From Nitrobacter vulgaris (GTDB lineage: Bacteria > Pseudomonadota > Alphaproteobacteria > Rhizobiales > Xanthobacteraceae): a DNA stretch of 64,000 bases. Where the stretch lies: NCBI RefSeq assembly GCF_002028545.1, contig NZ_MWPQ01000019.1:1-64000 (forward strand), written 5' to 3'. The position numbers and the translations under genes were made by a program. Positions 57,234-64,000 of this stretch are shown one piece after another. The first letter of the stretch is position 1. The number at the start of each line of letters is the position of its first letter. Below the pieces are notes generated by a model. That model had not been told where the DNA came from and did not search any database. It worked only from the letters and a program-made list of their open reading frames with translations.

Positions 57234-58091
57234 ATGATGACAGCCGGGACAACAGGCCGGGCCGCCTGCCTGATCGGATGGCCCGCAGCGCATTCGCGCT
57301 CGCCGCTGATCCATCACTATTGGCTGCGCGTGCACGGCATAACGGGCGGCTACAGCATTGAAGCGATTCCGCCCGAAGGATTCGCGGAATTCGTCATGCA
57401 TCTTTCGACGCACGGCTTCGTGGGCGCCAATGTCACAATCCCGCACAAGGAGCGGGCGTTGCAATTGACGGAGCCAGACGAGCGCGCGAGAGCTGTCGGC
57501 GCAGCCAACACCCTCTATTATGATGGCGCCATCCTGCGGTCCACCAATACGGACGTTGAGGGTTTCATCGGCAATCTCGATGCCGTCGCTCCGGGCTGGG
57601 ATCGCATCGAGGATGCGCTGGTGCTTGGCGCCGGCGGGTCGTCGCGGGCCGTGGTGTTCGGTCTGATCGAACGCGGGATCAAGCGCATCCATCTCGTGAA
57701 CCGTACGATGGAAAGGGCGCAAGTGCTTGCGGATCAATTCGGACCCACGGTTATGCCAGCGGCTTGGAACACGCTTGGCGACGTGCTGCCGCGCACCGGT
57801 CTGCTCGTGAATACAACTTCGCTCGGCATGAACGGGCAGCCGCCACTGGACATCGAGCTGCCGCTGCTGTCGCGGGATGCGGTGGTCGCCGATCTGGTCT
57901 ATGTTCCTCTGGAAACGCCATTGCTGGCTGCGGCGAGGGCGCGGGGCCTCAGGACCGCAGACGGCCTCGGGATGCTGCTGCATCAGGCCGTACGCGGATT
58001 CGAGCTGTGGTTCGGAGAGCGTCCCGTGGTGACGCAGGATTTACGCACGCTGGTCGAGGCCGATCTCCGGATCCCTCATCCCGCGACTTGA
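57234..58091 (+). CDS. Shikimate dehydrogenase family protein
   Basis: This 285-residue NADP(H) enzyme has a substrate domain with the catalytic Lys in VTIPHKERA near residue 71 and Asp in NTDVEGF near 105, then a Rossmann domain with GAGGSSRAV near 130. It may be the true AroE (3-dehydroshikimate reduction) or an AroE-like paralogue such as YdiB or quinate dehydrogenase; no aro genes are adjacent. Two ATGs in a row (57234, 57237) begin the frame without a clear ribosome site. Confidence 0.83.
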   Translation: MMTAGTTGRAACLIGWPAAHSRSPLIHHYWLRVHGITGGYSIEAIPPEGFAEFVMHLSTHGFVGANVTIPHKERALQLTEPDERARAVGAANTLYYDGAILRSTNTDVEGFIGNLDAVAPGWDRIEDALVLGAGGSSRAVVFGLIERGIKRIHLVNRTMERAQVLADQFGPTVMPAAWNTLGDVLPRTGLLVNTTSLGMNGQPPLDIELPLLSRDAVVADLVYVPLETPLLAAARARGLRTADGLGMLLHQAVRGFELWFGERPVVTQDLRTLVEADLRIPHPAT

Positions 58092-58188
58092 GGTTTACGA
58101 TTGGCCCGGTATTTTCAATTGTTCCATTTTGCCGCAATCGCCTCTCTTTGTCTTGACCCCCGGGAGCGCTTGATCCAAAGCGAACGTC

Positions 58189-58497
58189 ATGTCCAATCTC
58201 GATCCCAGCAACCCTGAAGCTATGGAAACCACGCCGCTCGGCCTCGCTCGGCGCGGCTTTCGCGGGCGGGTGACCGCCATCATGGTCGACGGCGACCACC
58301 TGGGGGTGTCTGCAATGGAGATCGAGAGGCGTCTTCTTGAATTTGGTATCGTCGAGGGCGCGTCGGTTCAGATACTGCATGAAGGGCCGATTGGCCGGGA
58401 TCCGATAGCGGTTCGGGTTAACGGTACGACGATCGCGCTGCGCCGGCGCGAAGCCATGGCGGTCATGGTCGGCGGGCTAGCGAAAACCATCGCATGA
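58189..58497 (+). CDS. feoA: FeoA-domain ferrous iron transport protein
   Basis: This 102-residue protein has an SH3-like FeoA domain (ERRLLEFGIVEGASVQILHEGP, then DPIAVRVNGTTIALRRREA). FeoA works with the FeoB GTPase permease in ferrous iron uptake. Its stop overlaps the feoB ATG (ATGA), so translation is coupled. The start is not marked by a good ribosome site; the Met 12 codons further in is possible. No Irr or Fur box was recognised upstream. Confidence 0.9.
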   Translation: MSNLDPSNPEAMETTPLGLARRGFRGRVTAIMVDGDHLGVSAMEIERRLLEFGIVEGASVQILHEGPIGRDPIAVRVNGTTIALRRREAMAVMVGGLAKTIA

Positions 58498-60374
58498 CCG
58501 CAATCGATGTGAATGACTGGCGTATCGCTCTGGTTGGGACGCCGAACAGCGGCAAGACCGCTTTGTTCAATGCGCTCACCGGCAGCCGCCAGAAGGTGGC
58601 TAACTACGCCGGCGTCACCGTGGAGCGGAAGTCCGGGGTTTTGCGCACGGCATCCGGCCACCGGGTCGATCTGATCGACCTGCCGGGAACTTATTCATTG
58701 CGGGGCCGCAGCCCGGACGAGGACATTACCCGCGACGTCATTCTCGGCAAGCTTGCGAGCGAAAGCCCGCCGGACTTTTTGCTTTGCGTCGCCGACGCCA
58801 CCAATCTTCGTGTGGCGTTGCGCCTGGTGATCGAATTGAAGCGTGTTCACCGGCCGATGCTTCTGGTGCTGAACATGATCGACATCGCGCGGCGTCGCGG
58901 CGTTGGCATTGATCTCGACAAGCTTTCCGCCGAGCTTGAGGTGCCGGTCGTCACATCGACCGCCGTGCGGCGAGGCGGCATTGACGATCTCCTGCACAGG
59001 ATTGACGACATCGCCGGCAAGCCGGCAGGTGCCATCGTCGGGAGCGACTGGACCACGCCGGGCGTATCAGATCTTCGCGCGGCGCAGCGCGAGGCTGATC
59101 GCGTGATCGGCGCCGCGGTCAGCGAGCCGGCTAAGCCCGATACATGGACCACGCGCGTGGACGCAGTGCTGCTGCATCCGGTGTCGGGCATGATCGCGCT
59201 GCTCCTGCTTCTGTTCGTGGTGTTTCAGGCCGTATTCGCCTGGGCGCAACCGGCGATGGAACTGATCTCCGGCGGCTTCGATGCGCTTGGCGCCTTTTCA
59301 GCGACTGTGCTGCCGGAAGGATTGCTGCAAAGTTTCATCCAGAACGGCATCATCTCCGGCGTCGGCAGCGTCATCGTGTTCCTGCCACAAATCCTCATTC
59401 TGTTTCTGTTTATTCTGCTTCTTGAAGACCTCGGCTACATGGCGCGTGCGGCGTTCCTGATGGACCGCATCATGGGTGGCGCCGGACTGCACGGCCGCGC
59501 TTTTATCCCGCTGTTGTCGAGCTTCGCCTGTGCGATCCCGGGGATCATGGCGACGCGGGTGATCGATAACAAGCGCGACAGGCTGACCACTATCATGGTC
59601 GCGCCGCTGATGACCTGCTCGGCGCGCATCCCGGTTTATACGCTGATCATCGCGGCGTTCGTGCCAAACCGGCCGGTGCTCGGCATTCTCGGATTGCAGG
59701 GGCTCGTGATGTTCGGGCTCTATGCGGTGGGGATATTCAGCGCGCTCGCGGTGTCATTCGTGGCCAACCACTTCTTCTGGCGTGACAGCGCGACGCCGCC
59801 CTTCATGCTGGAACTGCCGGATTACAAGTTGCCGCAACTGCGCAGCGTGCTGATGAATCTCTACCAGCGCGCGATGGCATTTTTGAAGCGCGCCGGCACC
59901 ACGATTTTTTCCATGATGGTTCTGATCTGGTTCCTGGCGTCGTTCCCCCGTCCGCCGGCTGGCGCCACCGAGCCTGCGATCGATTTCAGCCTTGCAGCCA
60001 TGATCGGCCGCTGGATCGAACCTGTGCTCGCGCCGATCGGGTTCAACTGGCAGATCAGCGTTGCGCTTATTCCCGGCATGGCTGCGCGCGAGGTGGCGGT
60101 GGCTTCGCTTGGCACCGTCTATGCGATTGAAGGAGGCAACGAGGCGGCGGAACAGATCGGTCACATGCTGGCCGGGAAATGGAGTCTCGCGACCGCGCTG
60201 GCGTTCCTCGCCTGGTATGTCTTTGCGCCGCAATGCGCCTCAACGCTCGCCGTTATCAAGCGCGAGACCGGCGGGTGGCGCTGGGTGATGATCACATTCT
60301 TCTACATGCTGTCGATGGCTTATCTGGCGGCGTTCGTCACCTACCGCATCTCGCTGGCGTTAGGTTGGGGCTGA
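58494..60374 (+). CDS. feoB: Ferrous iron transporter FeoB
   Basis: This 626-residue inner-membrane Fe(II) transporter has an N-terminal G domain with GTPNSGKT (15-22), switch Thr in VTVE (42), DLPG (62-65) and NMID (127-130), then a helical GDI spacer and about ten membrane helices containing the two FeoB gate repeats (FACAIPGIMATR; MAAREVAVASLGT). It is shorter than the 773-residue E. coli protein and lacks its C-terminal extension, as is usual where FeoC is absent. FeoC is not found here. Confidence 0.94.
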   Translation: MTAIDVNDWRIALVGTPNSGKTALFNALTGSRQKVANYAGVTVERKSGVLRTASGHRVDLIDLPGTYSLRGRSPDEDITRDVILGKLASESPPDFLLCVADATNLRVALRLVIELKRVHRPMLLVLNMIDIARRRGVGIDLDKLSAELEVPVVTSTAVRRGGIDDLLHRIDDIAGKPAGAIVGSDWTTPGVSDLRAAQREADRVIGAAVSEPAKPDTWTTRVDAVLLHPVSGMIALLLLLFVVFQAVFAWAQPAMELISGGFDALGAFSATVLPEGLLQSFIQNGIISGVGSVIVFLPQILILFLFILLLEDLGYMARAAFLMDRIMGGAGLHGRAFIPLLSSFACAIPGIMATRVIDNKRDRLTTIMVAPLMTCSARIPVYTLIIAAFVPNRPVLGILGLQGLVMFGLYAVGIFSALAVSFVANHFFWRDSATPPFMLELPDYKLPQLRSVLMNLYQRAMAFLKRAGTTIFSMMVLIWFLASFPRPPAGATEPAIDFSLAAMIGRWIEPVLAPIGFNWQISVALIPGMAAREVAVASLGTVYAIEGGNEAAEQIGHMLAGKWSLATALAFLAWYVFAPQCASTLAVIKRETGGWRWVMITFFYMLSMAYLAAFVTYRISLALGWG

Positions 60375-60442
60375 CCGCCGGTCCGGCGGCGCCTGCGAAG
60401 GGCTGGTGCCATAGCAAGCTGGACTTGAATTCCACATTCGCC

Positions 60443-60468
60443 GGAACCGACGCTTACATGAGGGCGTT
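60443..60468 (+). promoter_or_regulatory. EcfG-type (general stress) promoter
   Basis: GGAAC (60443-60447), 17 bases, CGTT (60465-60468): an exact match to the EcfG consensus, ending 29 bases before the ATG of the small gene at 60498. Confidence 0.78.
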
Positions 60469-60497
60469 ACATTAGCTGCCCACACCGGGAGAAAGCT

Positions 60498-60683
60498 ATG
60501 GCGCGACATGACGGTGAGACGAACGACCGGAACCAAAAAACCAAGGAAGAACTGGACAAGGAACTCGATCGCGCCCTGAAAGAGTCGTTTCCCGGTTCGG
60601 ACCCGTTGAGCGTCACCCAGCCGGCTCCTGAAAAACCCGCCGAGGAAAAACCCGCCAAGGATCAAATGGATCGTCGCCATTAG
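60498..60683 (+). CDS. Small charged hypothetical protein, putative stress-regulon member
   Basis: This 61-residue very hydrophilic protein has an acidic/basic helix (KTKEELDKELDRALKESFPG) and a conserved-looking DPLSVTQP segment, then Pro/Lys/Glu repeats. Proteins with this SDPLS-TQP signature are common in rhizobia and of unknown function. GGGAGAAAGCT precedes the ATG. The perfect EcfG promoter upstream places it in the general stress response (inference). Confidence 0.78.
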   Translation: MARHDGETNDRNQKTKEELDKELDRALKESFPGSDPLSVTQPAPEKPAEEKPAKDQMDRRH

Positions 60684-60913
60684 AGGCGCTTGCATTGACT
60701 TGCATTGAGAAGACGGCGGCTGCTTCGTCCTGACATGCCACAGAATAACGATCCGGCCCTTTCCCCCAAATTCCGGTAACGGTTCATTATATTTTTTGAA
60801 GTCGTTTTATCTTTAGGGGCGTTATAAGCGGCCTTGCGATATGCTCGGCGTCCAACGATTCGATGAGCCGACCTCAAGCGTGGCTGTGAGCAAAGGCGGG
60901 TCATGGGGGGAAA

Positions 60914-62260
60914 ATGAGCCGCAAATATTTTGGAACCGACGGCATTCGCGGCCGAGCTAACGGCTTGATCACGCCGGAACTGGCGATGAAAGTTGGACAG
61001 GCCGCTGGGCTGGTGTTCCAGCGCGGCGAATACCGTCATCGCGTCGTGATCGGCAAGGATACGCGCCTCTCCGGCTATATGATCGAATATGCGCTGGTCG
61101 CGGGTTTTACGTCGGTTGGCATGGATGTGCTCTTGCTGGGTCCGATGCCGACGCCGGCAGTAGCGATGCTGACCAAATCCATGCGTGCTGATCTCGGTGT
61201 CATGATTTCAGCGTCGCACAACCTTTTCGAGGACAACGGCATCAAAATGTTCGGCCCGCGCGGCTTCAAGCTGTCCGACGAGGTCGAAAAGAAGATCGAG
61301 CAGTTGCTCGATGAAAACCTCGACAAGAAACTCGCGCAGAGCGGGAACCTTGGCCGCGCCCGTCGTATCGACGGCGTGCATGATCGTTACATCGAATTCG
61401 CCAAGCGCACGCTACCCCGCGAACTTAGCCTCGAGGGGCTGCGGGTCGTGGTCGATTGCGCCCATGGCGCAGCCTACAAGGTGGTGCCGGAGGCGCTGTG
61501 GGAACTGGGCGCGGACGTCATTCCGATCGGCGTCGAGCCCGATGGCTTCAATATCAATAAGGAATGCGGCTCCACCGCGCCGGAGGCGCTGTGCCGCAAG
61601 GTCCGCGAGATGCGCGCCGATATCGGCATCGCGCTCGACGGAGACGCCGACCGCGTCATCATAGCCGACGAGCGCGGCCATGTGGTCGACGGCGATCAGC
61701 TTCTCGCAGTGATTGCCGAGAGTTGGAAGGAAGACGGCCGCCTGACCAGGCCGGGGATTGTCGCTACCGTGATGTCCAATCTCGGCCTTGAGCGATTCCT
61801 GAAGGATCGCGAGTTGTCGATGGTGCGGACACCTGTCGGCGACCGCTACGTGCTCGAGCAGATGCTAAAGCATGGCTATAATCTCGGCGGCGAACAATCA
61901 GGGCACATCATCTTGTCGGACTATGCGACCACTGGAGACGGATTCGTGTCTGCGCTTCAGGTGCTTGCTGTCGTCCAGAAGCTGGGACGCCCGGTCTCCG
62001 AAGTCTGCCACAAGTTCGAGCCGCTTCCGCAGATATTGAAGAACTTCCGTTATCGCAACGGCAAGCCGTTGGATCGCGCGGAGGTGAAGTCGGCCATTAC
62101 AGCGGGCGAGAAGCGTCTCAACGGTCATGGTCGCCTGTTAGTCCGTTCTTCGGGAACCGAGCCTGTCATTCGCGTCATGGGTGAGGGCGATGACCGTATC
62201 TTGGTCGAGGAAGTCGTGGACACGATCGTTTCTGCATTGGGAAACCCGGCGGCGGCGTGA
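60914..62260 (+). CDS. glmM: Phosphoglucosamine mutase
   Basis: This 448-residue enzyme converts glucosamine-6-phosphate to glucosamine-1-phosphate for peptidoglycan and lipopolysaccharide. The phosphoserine motif [13 protein letters not shown] has Ser101; the metal loop LDGDADR is at 241-247; the C-terminal phosphate loop is [20 protein letters not shown] directly precedes the ATG. The common neighbours ftsH and folP are not adjacent, so it stands alone here. Confidence 0.96.
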   Translation: MSRKYFGTDGIRGRANGLITPELAMKVGQAAGLVFQRGEYRHRVVIGKDTRLSGYMIEYALVAGFTSVGMDVLLLGPMPTPAVAMLTKSMRADLGVMISASHNLFEDNGIKMFGPRGFKLSDEVEKKIEQLLDENLDKKLAQSGNLGRARRIDGVHDRYIEFAKRTLPRELSLEGLRVVVDCAHGAAYKVVPEALWELGADVIPIGVEPDGFNINKECGSTAPEALCRKVREMRADIGIALDGDADRVIIADERGHVVDGDQLLAVIAESWKEDGRLTRPGIVATVMSNLGLERFLKDRELSMVRTPVGDRYVLEQMLKHGYNLGGEQSGHIILSDYATTGDGFVSALQVLAVVQKLGRPVSEVCHKFEPLPQILKNFRYRNGKPLDRAEVKSAITAGEKRLNGHGRLLVRSSGTEPVIRVMGEGDDRILVEEVVDTIVSALGNPAAA

Positions 62261-62365
62261 AACCGCAACCAGAACCTTGTGCCGTCGCGCCGCGTTGGCG
62301 AATATCCTGATGCATCCCAGCTATAACGATTGATGGACGGTCGGGCGCCCGCGTCGTAACAGGCT

Positions 62366-62382
62366 CCGGTTGTAACAACCGG
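62366..62382 (+). promoter_or_regulatory. Small perfect hairpin next to the ribosome site of the MFS gene
   Basis: CCGGTTG and CAACCGG pair perfectly with a 3-base loop (TAA), ending 10 bases before the GTG start and touching the GGAAAG ribosome site. It may modulate translation or be an operator. Confidence 0.4.
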
Positions 62383-62392
62383 AAAGCCGTCC

Positions 62393-63640
62393 GTGGACAA
62401 GCCTGTCATCTCCGAGGAAACGCTGGTTGCGCCGGTCGTGGTTCCCGGGATCACGGATAAGGCCGCCGCTACGGGTCCCGCCTATCTGGTGCTCGGCGGC
62501 ATCAGCTTTTCGCATTTTCTCAACGACACCATGCAGTCGCTGATCCCCTCGGTTTATCCGATCCTGAAGGAAAATTACGCGCTCGACTTTGCGCAGATTG
62601 GAATGATCACGCTGGCGTTTCAGGTGACCGCCTCGCTGCTGCAACCCGTGGTCGGCTATGTCACCGACAAGAAAGCCCAGCCGTTCTCACTTGCCGTCGG
62701 CATGGGCTTTACTTTCGTGGGGTTGCTGCTGCTGAGCGTCGCTCATGTCTACGGAATGATCCTTGTTTCCGCTGCACTGATCGGCCTTGGCTCTGCGGTG
62801 TTCCACCCGGAGTCCGCGCGCATCGCGCGAATGGCGTCCGGTGGTCGTTATGGCTTCGCGCAGTCGGTTTTTCAGGTTGGCGGGAATTTCGGCTCGGCGA
62901 TGGGGCCGCTCCTGGCGGCTCTGATCATCGTGCCGTTCGGGCAGCCCAGCATCGCGTGGTTCTCGTCGATCGCATTCATCGCGATCGTCGTCCTGTTTCA
63001 AATCGGGCGGTGGTACAAGCTGCGGATCTCGCCGCATGAGAGTGCCCGGCCGCGCCGATCGTCGGAGACACCGGCGCCCGCGCGGACGGCGCTCGCACTG
63101 ACGATTCTGATCGTGCTGGTGTTCTCGAAATACATCTACATGTCCAGCCTGACGAGCTATTACACCTTTTATCTGATCGAGAAGTTTCACGTCTCGACGC
63201 AGACAGCTCAACTTTTGCTGTTTGTGTTTCTCGGCGCGGTCGCCATAGGCGTGTATTTCGGCGGTCCGATTGGCGATCGCTTCGGACGCCGCTATGTGAT
63301 CTGGCTGTCGATCCTCGGGGTGCTGCCATTCACGCTATTGCTGCCGTTTGCAAATCTTGCTGGCACAGTGGTGCTGACGGTGGTCATCGGTGTCATCCTC
63401 TCATCCGCGATGCCTGCGATCATTGTGTTTGCGCAGGAACTGATGCCGCACCGTCTCGGCATGATCTCAGGCATGTTTTTCGGCTTTGCATTCGGCGCGG
63501 CGGGACTTGGTGCCGCGCTGCTGGGCGAGGTCGCGGATGCCAAGGGCATCGAGTTTGTCTATCAAGCCTGTGCGTTCCTGCCGGCGATAGGTCTGCTGGC
63601 GATGTTCCTGCCGAAGATGCCGAAAATCCAGCACTCGTAG
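62393..63640 (+). CDS. MFS transporter, fosmidomycin-resistance (Fsr) family
   Basis: This 415-residue permease has about twelve membrane helices and an MFS loop motif after TM2 (GYVTDKKAQPF) plus GDRFGRRYVIWLS in the second half. FSHFLNDTMQSLIPSVYP near residue 40 is typical of the Fsr subfamily. Fsr-like exporters pump fosmidomycin and perhaps sugar phosphates; natural substrate unknown. The start is GTG with GGAAAG upstream. A short hairpin lies just before the ribosome site. Confidence 0.87.
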   Translation: MDKPVISEETLVAPVVVPGITDKAAATGPAYLVLGGISFSHFLNDTMQSLIPSVYPILKENYALDFAQIGMITLAFQVTASLLQPVVGYVTDKKAQPFSLAVGMGFTFVGLLLLSVAHVYGMILVSAALIGLGSAVFHPESARIARMASGGRYGFAQSVFQVGGNFGSAMGPLLAALIIVPFGQPSIAWFSSIAFIAIVVLFQIGRWYKLRISPHESARPRRSSETPAPARTALALTILIVLVFSKYIYMSSLTSYYTFYLIEKFHVSTQTAQLLLFVFLGAVAIGVYFGGPIGDRFGRRYVIWLSILGVLPFTLLLPFANLAGTVVLTVVIGVILSSAMPAIIVFAQELMPHRLGMISGMFFGFAFGAAGLGAALLGEVADAKGIEFVYQACAFLPAIGLLAMFLPKMPKIQHS

Positions 63641-63754
63641 TCGCCGCCGTAGGATCGCTCGTCCACGGACTCGTGTGGCAGCATCCATCGTGACGGTTCG
63701 CCGCGCCGTTCACGCCAGAATAAACTTACCGAAAATCAACCTTAAAAATTAGGG

Positions 63755-63769
63755 TTAAGCGGCTCTTAA
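63755..63769 (+). promoter_or_regulatory. Candidate CtrA binding site
   Basis: TTAA (63755-63758), 7 bases, TTAA (63766-63769): an exact TTAA-N7-TTAA match to the cell-cycle regulator CtrA, 72 bases before the ATG of the outer-membrane protein gene. Expected by chance only about 0.1 times in a window of this size and composition (my estimate). Confidence 0.45.
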
Positions 63770-63841
63770 GGATTTGGTGTCATCGTCCCTCCGAATTGGA
63801 GTGGGGCCGCACTTGCCTCACGGCACAAAGGGACGAAGCCG

Positions 63842-64000
63842 ATGCGTGGTGTAAAATTGCTCGTAGCCGCCGGAGCGGCATCACTATTATCATCTGCCGC
63901 ATTCGCCGCTGACCTGCCCATCGCGCCTCCGCCCTATTACGCCCCACCGGTCGTGGGTTTCGGCGGCTGGTACTTGCGAGGCGATATCGGATTCAGCAAC
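63842..64000 (+). CDS. Outer-membrane beta-barrel protein, N-terminal part only
   Basis: The first 53 codons are seen; the gene runs beyond the window. A signal peptide (MRGVKLLVAAGAASLLSSAA, cleavage after AFA) is followed by ADLPIAPPPYYAPP and GWYLRGDIGFSN, the standard start of rhizobial Omp25/Omp31-type porin-like barrels. GGGACGAAGCCG precedes the ATG. A CtrA-type site lies upstream. Confidence 0.85.
   Translation, partial: MRGVKLLVAAGAASLLSSAAFAADLPIAPPPYYAPPVVGFGGWYLRGDIGFSN

Overview
The window is a chromosomal segment of a high-GC alphaproteobacterium. The best fit is the Nitrobacteraceae (Bradyrhizobiaceae) group: Bradyrhizobium, Nitrobacter, Afipia or Rhodopseudomonas. Three things point there: a minimal ~1000-residue PutA without a DNA-binding domain, many small proteins of rhizobial type (DUF992, DUF4170, DUF3422, probably DUF982), and EcfG-type and CtrA-type promoter signatures. 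No rRNA or CRISPR is present. One tRNA gene, tRNA-Val(CAC), is present.

Layout. 1-103: right end of an IS5-family element abutting the putA stop codon. 97-3102: putA. 3345-6683: an exported protein, a cold-shock protein, the SorAB sulfite dehydrogenase pair and a His/Gly-rich secreted protein. 7016-11257: a GT39 membrane glycosyltransferase and the coupled ycjX/ycjF-type pair. 11738-18216: a PAS-PAS chemotaxis transducer, isovaleryl-CoA dehydrogenase, an L,D-transpeptidase, a ThDP enzyme, a PPP-type phosphatase and a small protein. 18264-20798: tRNA-Val, small proteins, a PadR regulator, a decayed IS481 transposase fragment and dispersed palindromic repeats. 20799-27021: the most accessory-looking part, with an FNT channel, a 1080-residue P-loop ATPase with eleven 48-residue TPR-like repeats, a gene-poor stretch, a small protein and a DUF2478 protein. 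27352-33586: nitronate monooxygenase, DUF3422, trhO-slyX, a CsbD stress protein and a transmembrane chemotaxis receptor. 33999-40122: a fatty-acid beta-oxidation operon (fadE-, fadI- and fadJ-type genes plus a thioesterase). 40396-46476: a small stress protein, glpD, DUF1993, and an XRE-type acyl-CoA regulator divergent from isocitrate lyase. 46703-51947: a membrane protein, a sugar dehydrogenase, a GST, and GT2 and GT87 glycosyltransferases. 52138-60374: aspartate aminotransferase, two DUF992 paralogues, an EF-G-like GTPase, a shikimate-dehydrogenase-like gene and feoAB. 60498-64000: a small stress protein, glmM, an Fsr-like MFS exporter and the start of an outer-membrane protein.

Functional links. 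Beta-oxidation, isovaleryl-CoA dehydrogenase, isocitrate lyase with its divergent regulator, GlpD and PutA make a coherent set for growth on lipids, branched amino acids and proline. Four small genes or loci (19412, csbD, 40396, 60498) have GGAAC-N16/17-(C/G)GTT elements 28-40 bases before their start codons, which suggests one general-stress (EcfG) regulon. The most unusual locus is the STAND-like ATPase/TPR gene beside the FNT channel, PadR gene and transposon remnant. Its function cannot be read from sequence alone.
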